The notes: generated by a model not told the origin, from the letters alone. A stretch of 5,591 bases of DNA from Actinomycetota bacterium (GCA_947447095.1 CANFIL010000088.1:1-5591); one strand, 5' to 3'. Shown: positions 1-5,395, counted from the first letter of the stretch. Translations and numbers: made by a program.

Positions 1-276
1 ACATACATGGTCGTAGCGACATTCAAAGAAGGCGTCACTCAAGAAGAAATCCGAGAATTAATTCCTGCTGAGCAAGCGCAGGCAAAGATTCTCGAAGAAC
101 AAGGTCTGCTTGGTGAAATTAAAGTGGCAATGCCTCGCCGCACAGTATTTCTAGAAGCTTTTGCTAAAGATGAAGCCGAACTCGCTTCCTCCATTGGGTC
201 ACTTCCACTTGCCAAATTATGGGATCTTGAATTCTTTGCTACGACTCCACCTGCAGGGGCTTCAGTTTCGCAGTAA
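1..276 (+). CDS. Muconolactone isomerase-like small protein (5' partial)
   Basis: The reading frame is open to the window edge, and the first ATG (position 7) falls inside what looks like the first beta strand (Tyr-Met-Val-Val-Ala-Thr-Phe), so the true start is probably a few codons upstream, outside the window. The visible 91 residues have the layout of the muconolactone delta-isomerase/YCII-like dimeric alpha-beta barrel: strand, a charged helix rich in Glu/Gln (about 13-35), strands around 38-52, a second helix (55-66), then the family-like Gly-Ser-Leu-Pro-Leu turn (67-71) and a final strand ending in Thr-Thr-Pro. True muconolactone isomerases act in the beta-ketoadipate pathway, but no other pathway gene is next to it, so the catabolic role is not supported; a generic small-ligand or uncharacterised enzyme role is as likely. 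It has no histidine in the visible part. Stop is TAA at 274-276. Confidence 0.75.
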   Translation, partial: TYMVVATFKEGVTQEEIRELIPAEQAQAKILEEQGLLGEIKVAMPRRTVFLEAFAKDEAELASSIGSLPLAKLWDLEFFATTPPAGASVSQ

Positions 277-350
277 GTAAGTTGGTCTGGGCCACGATAT
301 TGAACGTCGCTGTCAGTCTCCAAATCATGAAATGCGGCGATACTGAATAC

Positions 351-761
351 ATGGAAAAAGACACTGCTGGCCGCGGGCTTGGAATTTTGCTCATCATTAC
401 AGGGCTCGGTCATTTCGTTGTCCCAGCCTCACTAGACAAAATTGTTCCACCGGCGCTGCCATTTGATCCGCGGTTCTGGACTTACATAAGCGGAGTAGCG
501 GAACTTGTTGTAGCCATAATGCTGCTGATGCCCATCGGGAAAAAGGTTTTCGGTTTACCAGTTCGTCTCGTTGGTGTTTGGTGTGCGTTTGCGTTGTTTG
601 TATTGGTTTTTCCAGCAAACATTTATATGGCGATCGATTGGTTTGATCGACCTATGCCACAGCCCTTAATTGCGCTTGCGCGACTGCCGCTGCAATTTGG
701 ATTGTTCTACTGGTGCTTTGTTCTGAATAACAAACTTAGAAGTCAATTGAGCGATTCGTAA
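351..761 (+). CDS. DoxX family integral membrane protein
   Basis: A 136-residue protein with four predicted membrane helices (about 8-24, 44-62, 70-90 and 107-126), the usual size and topology of DoxX-like proteins. Visible family marks are Gly-Leu-Gly-His-Phe (18-22) followed by a Pro, the Ile-Val-Pro-Pro-Ala-Leu-Pro segment (31-37), Ser-Gly-Val-Ala-Glu (47-51) at the start of helix 2, and Phe-Pro-Ala-Asn-Ile-Tyr-Met-Ala (87-94) at the end of helix 3. The start at 351 is chosen because homologues begin shortly before the first helix; the frame stays open upstream to a TTG at 282 and an ATG at 327, but those add a leader with no family likeness and have no ribosome site. A weak -10-like GATACT lies 6 bases before 351. 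In mycobacteria a DoxX protein is part of a membrane oxidoreductase complex; whether this one does anything similar is inference. Exact function is unknown. Confidence 0.85.
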   Translation: MEKDTAGRGLGILLIITGLGHFVVPASLDKIVPPALPFDPRFWTYISGVAELVVAIMLLMPIGKKVFGLPVRLVGVWCAFALFVLVFPANIYMAIDWFDRPMPQPLIALARLPLQFGLFYWCFVLNNKLRSQLSDS

Positions 762-845
762 TCCGTTTATGCAGTGACGCGTCCGTTTCTCTGCAACGAT
801 TGCGTGTATCTACTTTAGATTCCTATCTGGAATGGAAATTGGACG

Positions 846-851
846 AAGGAG
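846..851 (+). promoter_or_regulatory. Shine-Dalgarno of the first YCII gene
   Basis: AAGGAG followed by 5 bases and then ATG at 857. This is the clearest ribosome binding site in the window and it decides the start: the same frame is open back to a TTG at 800, but only the ATG at 857 has this site and gives a protein beginning with the expected beta strand. Confidence 0.88.
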
Positions 852-856
852 CTGGC

Positions 857-1192
857 ATGGCTAACTACATCATCTATTTCAACCAACAATGGGTTGGCGA
901 TCATCCTGCCGAATGGTACGAGCCTCGTGGACCTCTTGCTCGGGCTGTTGTAGCTGAGATGAAAGAAGCAGGTGTACTTATTTTTGCCGGTGGGTTGGAA
1001 GAAGAGATTGAATTGGCTTTTGGATCAAACGATGTTGGCGAGATAGGTGGTCCGATAACTACTACCGGTGAATTTCTTGGCGGACTCACCATCATCAATG
1101 TTGACACTGATGATGAGGCAAAGATGTGGGGAGCCAAAGTGGGTCAAGCATGCGGTTGGCCTCAAGAAATTCGTAGGTTCAAAGGAAACTAA
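857..1192 (+). CDS. YCII-related (YciI-like) domain protein
   Basis: A 111-residue soluble protein of the YCII family, which folds as a dimeric ferredoxin-like alpha-beta barrel. Seen: first strand Tyr-Ile-Ile-Tyr-Phe (4-8), a helix (about 25-38), strand Leu-Ile-Phe-Ala-Gly-Gly-Leu (41-47), the Gly-Gly-Pro-Ile-Thr-Thr-Thr-Gly-Glu segment (64-72), which stands where the family's DGPF-type loop is, the Leu-Gly-Gly-Leu-Thr-Ile-Ile-Asn-Val strand (74-82), a helix with Asp-Glu-Ala (86-88), and a C-terminal Glu-Ile-Arg-Arg-Phe strand. Only one histidine (16) is present, next to Asp15. No family member has a firmly known general role; several sit beside sigma factor genes, but none is present here. 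The 95-base gap before it and the strong ribosome site suggest it is translated independently. It is distinct in sequence from the second YCII gene at 5009, so it is not a recent tandem copy. Confidence 0.85.
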   Translation: MANYIIYFNQQWVGDHPAEWYEPRGPLARAVVAEMKEAGVLIFAGGLEEEIELAFGSNDVGEIGGPITTTGEFLGGLTIINVDTDDEAKMWGAKVGQACGWPQEIRRFKGN

Positions 1193-1266
1193 GTTCTCAA
1201 AAGCAAATGACCCGTTAACACGGTTCGTTTTCTCAGCAAGGGACAACGCCTCGACGTTGGTCAGAT

Positions 1267-1272
1267 TAGAAT
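1267..1272 (+). promoter_or_regulatory. Candidate -10 box for a leaderless SMR transcript
   Basis: TAGAAT matches the TATAAT consensus at five of six positions and ends 7 bases before the ATG at 1280, so a transcript would start at or next to the start codon. There is no purine-rich ribosome site between them. No convincing -35 element is visible 16-18 bases upstream. Prediction only. Confidence 0.55.
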
Positions 1273-1279
1273 TCACAGC

Positions 1280-1603
1280 ATGCCTTGGCTTCTCCTATTC
1301 ATTGCGATCGCTGCGGAAATCGCAGGAACTTTGTTTTTGAAAGCTAGTGATGGACTCACTAAATTGTGGCCTTCACTAGGAGTGTTAGCTGGTTATGCAA
1401 CCGCGTTTGCATTGATGGCTATGTCGCTCAAGAAATTGGACGTTGGCATTACCTATGCAATTTGGTCAGGCGTTGGAATTATTGGTGCCGCGATTGGTGG
1501 AATGGTCTTTTTCGATCAGAGCTTGTCGAAGGCTTCGATTATTGGCATGGGAATCATCATCGTTGGCGTTGTCGTTATGAACCTTGGTGGGTCAAGTCAC
1601 TAG
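1280..1603 (+). CDS. SMR-family multidrug efflux protein (EmrE/Qac type)
   Basis: A 107-residue, four-helix inner membrane protein (helices about 2-22, 31-50, 56-77, 83-104) of the small multidrug resistance family, which exports cationic compounds in exchange for protons as a small dimer. The essential membrane glutamate is Glu13 in Ala-Ala-Glu-Ile-Ala-Gly-Thr, matching EmrE Glu14; Lys21 matches Lys22. The signature Gly-Ile-Thr-Tyr-Ala-Ile-Trp-Ser-Gly-Val-Gly (56-66) includes Tyr59 and Trp62, the equivalents of the EmrE substrate-site Tyr60 and Trp63. The Leu-Trp-Pro-Ser turn (29-32) also matches. These residues favour the Qac/EmrE subtype over the guanidinium (Gdx/SugE) subtype. It is a single gene with no adjacent SMR partner, so a homodimer is expected. 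Length is normal for the family. The start is fixed by alignment of Glu13 and by the -10-like box just upstream. Confidence 0.95.
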   Translation: MPWLLLFIAIAAEIAGTLFLKASDGLTKLWPSLGVLAGYATAFALMAMSLKKLDVGITYAIWSGVGIIGAAIGGMVFFDQSLSKASIIGMGIIIVGVVVMNLGGSSH

Positions 1604-1645
1604 CTGGATTTTCTCATTTCACATGGGAGTGAGAGGACGACAGAC

Positions 1646-1651
1646 TAAATT
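1646..1651 (+). promoter_or_regulatory. Candidate -10 box for a leaderless DinB-like transcript
   Basis: TAAATT (TAnnnT form) ends 6 bases before the GTG at 1658. The bases between contain an in-frame TGA (1652-1654) and no ribosome site, so the start codon cannot lie further upstream. The position is what a leaderless transcript would need. No clear -35 element is seen at normal distance; TTCACA at 1618 is too far away (22 bases). Confidence 0.55.
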
Positions 1652-1657
1652 TGAAGT

Positions 1658-2116
1658 GTGAATCTCCAGGAAGCAATCGAAAAATACCGACAAGCAACAG
1701 AAGAATTTCTCGCTGCCGCGGCTGTATTGACTGAAGTTGAACTCGATAAGCCTCAGATCGATTCGTGGAATGCTCGGCAAGTCATTCATCATGTTGCCGA
1801 TAGTGAGGCCCAGTCATATGCAAGGTTGCGTCGGCTCATTGCTGAACCAGGCACTCTGATACAGGGCTATGACGAAGCAGCATGGGGAGAAGACGACACG
1901 TTGGGTTATCTTGAGCGACCTATTGAAGGTTCACTTGCAGTCTTTCGCGCTGTGCGCGCAGCCTCACTTGAGATTCTTCAGCGGCTCAAGGACGAGCAAT
2001 TGAATAATGCGGGTCACCACAGCGAATCAGGGGATTACACCATCGTGAATTGGCTTGAAAATTACATTAACCACCCTGTCGAGCATGCCCAGCAGATTCG
2101 TGACGGGCTCGCGTAA
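1658..2116 (+). CDS. DinB-like four-helix-bundle protein (DinB/YfiT superfamily)
   Basis: A 152-residue soluble helical protein of the DinB/YfiT superfamily. The expected metal-site histidines are visible: His44/His45 in Val-Ile-His-His-Val-Ala-Asp-Ser-Glu (42-50, end of helix 2) and His139 plus His143 in Asn-His-Pro-Val-Glu-His-Ala-Gln-Gln-Ile (138-147, last helix). Members of this superfamily include metal-dependent thiol transferases for bacillithiol and mycothiol; others have no known activity, so the substrate here is not assigned. The GTG start is forced: an in-frame TGA lies two codons upstream and there is no internal methionine. The conserved Asp-Ser-Trp-Asn segment (35-38) precedes helix 2. 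It sits 54 bases after the SMR gene and 102 before the SDR gene, with its own candidate -10 box, so cotranscription is uncertain. The name does not imply a link to the DNA polymerase DinB. Confidence 0.88.
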   Translation: MNLQEAIEKYRQATEEFLAAAAVLTEVELDKPQIDSWNARQVIHHVADSEAQSYARLRRLIAEPGTLIQGYDEAAWGEDDTLGYLERPIEGSLAVFRAVRAASLEILQRLKDEQLNNAGHHSESGDYTIVNWLENYINHPVEHAQQIRDGLA

Positions 2117-2190
2117 CTTCTCGTGAGGTTAGTCGAATTGGCCTTCGGTTCCGATTATCCGAGCGCCCTTTATTCTCCGTCGAGTGCTCG

Positions 2191-2214
2191 TAACCCATAA
2201 CAAACGTATGGTTA
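2191..2214. repeat. Imperfect inverted repeat over the SDR gene promoter
   Basis: TAACCcATA (2191-2199) pairs with TATGGTTA (2207-2214): eight base pairs with one bulged C at 2196 and a 7-base spacer. The right arm overlaps the candidate -10 box and ends 4 bases before the ATG. This is where a repressor operator would lie, but a chance match is possible. No T-run follows, so it is not a terminator. Confidence 0.4.
2207..2212 (+). promoter_or_regulatory. Candidate -10 box for a leaderless SDR-DUF2867 transcript
   Basis: TATGGT (TAnnnT form, four of six to consensus) ends 6 bases before the ATG at 2219. An in-frame TAG at 2213-2215 rules out any earlier start in this frame, and no usable ribosome site fits between. 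No good -35 hexamer is visible. Confidence 0.5.
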
Positions 2215-2218
2215 GGTC

Positions 2219-3703
2219 ATGGCCCCAAAATTAGTCCTTGTCACTGGCGCAACTGGATACATCGGTGGTCGTCTCGTCCGCGAACTTGTCGATCAGGAGG
2301 TGCGAGTACGCATGCTGGTTCGTGATGCCGCAAAGATCATTGGACATAGTTGGGCTGACAAAGTTGACGTCCACGTAGGTGATGCAAGTTCGCTGGCCGA
2401 CTTAAATTCAGCTCTCGATGGTGTAGACACGGCCTACTACTTACTTCATTCCTTAAACGCTGGTGCGAACTTCCAAGAGATTGAAAACGACATGGCAATG
2501 TCATTTGCCCTGGCTGCAAAGAGCCAAGACGTTAAGCAAATTGTGTATCTCGGCGGTATCAACAATGACGTTGCTCAAAGTAAGCATCTGAGCTCACGTG
2601 CCAACGTAGGTGAAGTTCTTCGTCGGTCGGGAATCCCCACAATCGAGATGCGGGCTGGCATGGTGCTTGGTTCGGGTTCTGCATCTTTTGAAATGCTTCG
2701 CCATCTCACACATCGATTGCCAATCATGACCACGCCGAAGTGGATCAACAACCGAACTCATCCCATCGCAGTTCGTGATGTCTTGTGGTACCTCAGAAAA
2801 TGCGCGCAACTACCTGAGCCTGCATCGGGCATCTTCGACATTGGTGGCCCCGATAGTTTGACTTATGCCGAATTGATGCAGGTGTTCGCGAAAGCCTCAG
2901 GCCTTTCTAAGCGCATCATCATCAGCATTCCCGTCCTGACACCTACGCTGGCGAGTCACTGGATTGGGCTTGTGACACCGCTGCCTCGATCTTTAGCAAA
3001 GAACTTGGTGCAGTCCCTGATTTCCGAAGTAGTAGTGGACCCCAACAAAAGCATTTCACAGCTCATTCCACCACCGCCTGGAGGGACGCTCTCTGTTGAA
3101 GAGGCGATTGATATCGCACTTCAACGTGTGAATAATTCCCAGGTCGATACTCGGTGGTCAGATGCCAAGGATCCGAACTCGCCGTGGAACAAATCCATTA
3201 CAGATCCCGACTGGGCCGGCGTACCGACGCATCGAGACATTCGCGAGATTGAGACCGATGTTTCAGTAGAGAAGATATGGACGTGCATCGAAGCGATTGG
3301 CGGTGAAACGGGATGGTACGGAGCAGATTGGCTCTGGTCGATACGTGGTTTGATCGACACAATTGTTGGCGGTGCCGGTTTGCGTCGTGGTCGACGTGAT
3401 CCTCTCAAGCTTCGAAAAGGTGAAAGCTTAGATTTCTGGCGAGTCGAAGAGATTGACCATGGTCGGTACTTACGACTTTTCGCAGAAATGAAATTGCCTG
3501 GTGAAGCATGGCTTGAGTTTGAAATTCAACCATCAAGCACTGTCGGTCTAGTACTCATAAAGCAAACGGCTACGTTTGTTCCCACGGGGATACTCGGGCA
3601 TCTTTATTGGTACGCCATTGCTCCATTCCATGTTTTAGTGTTCCCGACAATGATTCGAAACATCGAAAAGGCAGCTCGGACGGGAACGTTACCTAGGCGA
3701 TAG
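2219..3703 (+). CDS. NAD(P)-binding SDR-like oxidoreductase with C-terminal DUF2867 (YbjT-like)
   Basis: A 494-residue two-domain cytosolic protein. Residues 1 to about 300 form an atypical/extended SDR Rossmann domain: the nucleotide-binding Gly10-Ala-Thr-Gly13-Tyr-Ile-Gly16 loop after the first strand, Arg35 in Val-Arg-Asp after strand 2, Gly-Asp-Ala (54-56), Tyr-Tyr-Leu-Leu-His-Ser-Leu (73-79), the Val-Tyr-Leu-Gly-Gly-Ile strand (109-114), and the late Gly-Gly-Pro-Asp-Ser-Leu-Thr-Tyr-Ala-Glu-Leu-Met segment (209-220). No Tyr-x-x-x-Lys catalytic pair is visible, so it belongs with the NmrA/YbjT-like atypical group, and may bind NAD(P) rather than run a classic SDR reaction. Residues about 336-490 are the DUF2867 domain, with Gly-Gly-Glu-Thr-Gly-Trp-Tyr (361-367), Gly-Gly-Ala-Gly-Leu-Arg-Arg-Gly-Arg-Arg (384-393), Phe-Trp-Arg-Val-Glu (406-410) and Pro-Gly-Glu-Ala-Trp-Leu (427-432). 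The length and order match E. coli YbjT, whose substrate is not known. An in-frame TAG two codons upstream fixes the start. Confidence 0.92.
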   Translation: MAPKLVLVTGATGYIGGRLVRELVDQEVRVRMLVRDAAKIIGHSWADKVDVHVGDASSLADLNSALDGVDTAYYLLHSLNAGANFQEIENDMAMSFALAAKSQDVKQIVYLGGINNDVAQSKHLSSRANVGEVLRRSGIPTIEMRAGMVLGSGSASFEMLRHLTHRLPIMTTPKWINNRTHPIAVRDVLWYLRKCAQLPEPASGIFDIGGPDSLTYAELMQVFAKASGLSKRIIISIPVLTPTLASHWIGLVTPLPRSLAKNLVQSLISEVVVDPNKSISQLIPPPPGGTLSVEEAIDIALQRVNNSQVDTRWSDAKDPNSPWNKSITDPDWAGVPTHRDIREIETDVSVEKIWTCIEAIGGETGWYGADWLWSIRGLIDTIVGGAGLRRGRRDPLKLRKGESLDFWRVEEIDHGRYLRLFAEMKLPGEAWLEFEIQPSSTVGLVLIKQTATFVPTGILGHLYWYAIAPFHVLVFPTMIRNIEKAARTGTLPRR

Positions 3704-3738
3704 GCACTCGCTGTGGATGTTTCGTTGCGGTGCATCTG

Positions 3739-3765
3739 TTGACTATTGCAAGTGACTCGTAGGCT
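3739..3765 (+). promoter_or_regulatory. Candidate promoter of the MFS gene
   Basis: TTGACT (3739-3744, five of six to the -35 consensus) and TAGGCT (3760-3765, TAnnnT form) are 15 bases apart, two shorter than ideal. The -10 box ends 8 bases before the ATG at 3774, so the transcript would be leaderless or nearly so. It is the only site here with a recognisable -35. Confidence 0.5.
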
Positions 3766-3773
3766 TATCGGAT

Positions 3774-5000
3774 ATGGCGCTGAATTCAATTCGCATGGAC
3801 ATCAGTCCACTGAGGGAATTGCCGACATTTCGTTGGTTATGGACGAGTTCGCTCATCACTCGATTTGGCTCGATGATCACGTATGTTGCAGCGCCCTACC
3901 AAATTAAAGAACTCACAGGATCCTATGTCGCTGTCGGCATCATTGGTGTACTCGAAATCATTCCTTTAGTGATCTTTGGGCTCTACGGCGGAACACTTGC
4001 AGACCGAGTAGACCGTAAGCATGTAGTCATTGCAACAGAGTTTGGATTGATGATCTCCGTTACTTTGTTGGCTTTGAATAGTTGTTTAGCAAACCCCCAC
4101 GTGTGGGTAATTTACGTTGTTGCAATGTTGGCCGCGTCGTTCGACGGCCTTCAAGGTCCTTCACTTGATGCCATCGTTCCTCGAGTCGTGCCAGTTGAAA
4201 AGTTGGCAGCGGCTAGCGCCTTAAAGAGTTTGACCCATAGCGTGGGTTTTATTTTTGGCACAATGCTCGGTGGTGTTTTGGTGGCGAAAATAGGTTTCAC
4301 ATATTCCTATGTCGTTGATGTGTTGACCTATGGCATCTCGATGGCTTTCTTGATGAGGCTTCCTCGCATCGCACCGACTCGAGAAGTGCATGATCGTCCA
4401 ATCGCGGCCATTCTGGAAAGCGCACAGTATGCATGGTCACGCAAAGATCTACTTGGCACATATCTGATTGATACTGCAGCCATGGTGTTTGCCTACCCAG
4501 TTGCGCTTTTCCCTTTCCTCGCAGACGAATTAGATTCACCTCAATCACTGGGATTGCTGTACGCAGCTGGTGCAATTGGCGCTGCATTAGCAACCTTGAC
4601 TAGCGGGTGGACGGTGCGCATTCGACGTCACGGAATGGCAGTTGTGTATGCCGCGATGGTGTGGGGGATTGGTATCGCTTTCGTTGGAATGAGTAACAGT
4701 CTTCCGCTGGCTCTCCTTGGACTCAGTATTGCTGGAGCTGCCGACATGATTAGCGCCCTCTTTCGCAGTCTGATTTGGAACACAACGATTCCTGATCACT
4801 TGCGTGGTCGAATGGCTGGAATTGAGATGTTGTCGTACTCGGTTGGTCCTCAACTTGGGCAAGTTCGATCGAGCTTCTCTGCGCAACTTTTTGGATTGAA
4901 CCGTGCATTCATTTTTGGCGGGCTGGTATGCACAGCAGCCGTAGGCGCTTGCGCTGCAGCCTTGCCAGCACTTCGTAATTATGAGTCGAAGCCGCGTTAG
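3774..5000 (+). CDS. MFS exporter (EntS/MFS_3-like)
   Basis: A 408-residue major facilitator superfamily protein, of normal length, with about 10-12 hydrophobic helices and no signal peptide. The N-terminal Leu-Arg-Glu-Leu-Pro-Thr-Phe-Arg-Trp-Leu-Trp (13-23) is typical of the family's entry into helix 1. Motif A between helices 2 and 3 is clear: Gly72-Gly-Thr-Leu-Ala-Asp77-Arg-Val-Asp-Arg81-Lys82. A second half with Pro-Asp-His-Leu-Arg-Gly-Arg-Met-Ala-Gly-Ile (340-350), a loop typical of the MFS_3 (EntS-type) branch, supports the call. That branch includes exporters of siderophores and drugs, but substrate cannot be read from sequence and no siderophore genes are nearby. An in-frame TGA at 3753-3755 limits the start to ATG 3774 or ATG 3795; 3774 is preferred because of the promoter position. 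The gene ends 8 bases before the next start, so the YCII gene may be cotranscribed with it. Confidence 0.93.
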   Translation: MALNSIRMDISPLRELPTFRWLWTSSLITRFGSMITYVAAPYQIKELTGSYVAVGIIGVLEIIPLVIFGLYGGTLADRVDRKHVVIATEFGLMISVTLLALNSCLANPHVWVIYVVAMLAASFDGLQGPSLDAIVPRVVPVEKLAAASALKSLTHSVGFIFGTMLGGVLVAKIGFTYSYVVDVLTYGISMAFLMRLPRIAPTREVHDRPIAAILESAQYAWSRKDLLGTYLIDTAAMVFAYPVALFPFLADELDSPQSLGLLYAAGAIGAALATLTSGWTVRIRRHGMAVVYAAMVWGIGIAFVGMSNSLPLALLGLSIAGAADMISALFRSLIWNTTIPDHLRGRMAGIEMLSYSVGPQLGQVRSSFSAQLFGLNRAFIFGGLVCTAAVGACAAALPALRNYESKPR

Positions 5001-5003
5001 GGT
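4998..5003 (+). promoter_or_regulatory. Candidate -10 box or weak ribosome site before the second YCII gene
   Basis: TAGGGT overlaps the MFS stop codon TAG and ends 5 bases before the ATG at 5009, so it could be the -10 box of a leaderless transcript. The same bases contain AGGG with a 6-base spacer, which could instead be a weak ribosome site used in a shared transcript. The sequence does not separate the two. The following GGTTAACC (5001-5008) is a perfect 8-base palindrome. Confidence 0.35.
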
Positions 5004-5008
5004 TAACC

Positions 5009-5332
5009 ATGCTGTACTTGATTTCAGTTATTGATGTTCGCACCAACTCAGGCACTCCCGACGAAATGTCAGCCATCGACACCTTTAACGACAAGCTCCG
5101 CGCTGAAGAATATTGGGTGTTTGCCGGAGGCATCGACTCACCATCGACGGCAACTTTGATCGACAACCGCAAAGACGCCGGGCTTGTGCGCGAAGAGCCA
5201 CTATTTTCAGCAGAAGAAAATTTCGTTGGCTTCTGGATTGTGAATGTACCAAACCGTCAAATTGCCCTAGACCTTGCAATCGAAGGCTCGAAAGCCTGCA
5301 ATCGCAGAGTAGAACTTCGCCCATTTCTCTAA
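5009..5332 (+). CDS. YCII-related (YciI-like) domain protein, second copy
   Basis: A 107-residue soluble YCII-family protein of typical length. Family marks: first strand Leu-Tyr-Leu-Ile-Ser-Val-Ile (2-8), Phe-Asn-Asp-Lys-Leu-Arg-Ala-Glu (26-33), Tyr-Trp-Val-Phe-Ala-Gly-Gly-Ile (35-42), Thr-Ala-Thr-Leu-Ile-Asp-Asn-Arg (47-54), the Glu-Pro-Leu-Phe-Ser-Ala-Glu-Glu loop (63-70) where DGPF stands in many members, Gly-Phe-Trp-Ile-Val (74-78), and the ending Gly-Ser-Lys-Ala-Cys-Asn-Arg-Arg-Val-Glu-Leu-Arg-Pro-Phe (93-106). There is no histidine anywhere, so any His-Asp dyad proposed for the YciI founder cannot operate here. Function is unknown. It starts 8 bases after the MFS stop codon and is the likeliest cotranscribed pair in the window. 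It differs clearly from the YCII protein at 857 and belongs to another branch of the family. Confidence 0.9.
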   Translation: MLYLISVIDVRTNSGTPDEMSAIDTFNDKLRAEEYWVFAGGIDSPSTATLIDNRKDAGLVREEPLFSAEENFVGFWIVNVPNRQIALDLAIEGSKACNRRVELRPFL

Positions 5333-5340
5333 GTCAAATT

Positions 5341-5365
5341 GTCACAAACCGTTCCATATTGTGAC
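5341..5365. repeat. Inverted repeat GTCACAA-N11-TTGTGAC
   Basis: Perfect 7-base arms at 5341-5347 and 5359-5365 with an 11-base spacer, centres 18 bases apart, in the gap before the aminotransferase gene. The left arm is itself within TTGTCACAA, a 9-base near-palindrome. No T-run follows, so it is a better operator candidate than a terminator. The binding protein cannot be named. Confidence 0.5.
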
Positions 5366-5395
5366 GTGGTGTTGCGCATAGGTAAACGGCGACTA

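Noticed and set aside
282..350. Longer DoxX protein starting at TTG 282 or ATG 327
   Set aside because: The extra 8 to 23 residues lack family likeness and have no ribosome site; homologues begin close to the ATG at 351.
39..413. Antisense open frame of 124 codons across the first two genes
   Set aside because: It overlaps the sense genes with clear family features, its product has no recognisable domain, and it is rich in Ser/Arg/Cys as shadow frames are. The other antisense frames, such as 3121-3408 and 4587-4886, fail for the same reasons.
819..833. ATTCC-N5-GGAAT hairpin before the first YCII gene
   Set aside because: Only five A/T-rich base pairs; expected by chance and no further sign of a riboswitch or leader structure.
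800..856. Longer first YCII protein starting at TTG 800
   Set aside because: The AAGGAG site points to ATG 857, which also matches the family N-terminus.
1219..1238. Terminator-like CCGT-TAAC-ACGG followed by TTCGTTTTCTC after the first YCII gene
   Set aside because: The stem is only four pairs and the T-run is broken, so it is too weak to annotate.
1612..1634. TCTCA-N13-TGAGA inverted repeat between the SMR and DinB-like genes
   Set aside because: Five-base arms with a long loop are common by chance and no T-run follows.
5284..5297. AGGCT-CGAA-AGCCT hairpin with flanking TGCAATCG repeats
   Set aside because: It lies inside the second YCII coding region over conserved Gly-Ser-Lys-Ala-Cys codons, so protein coding explains it.
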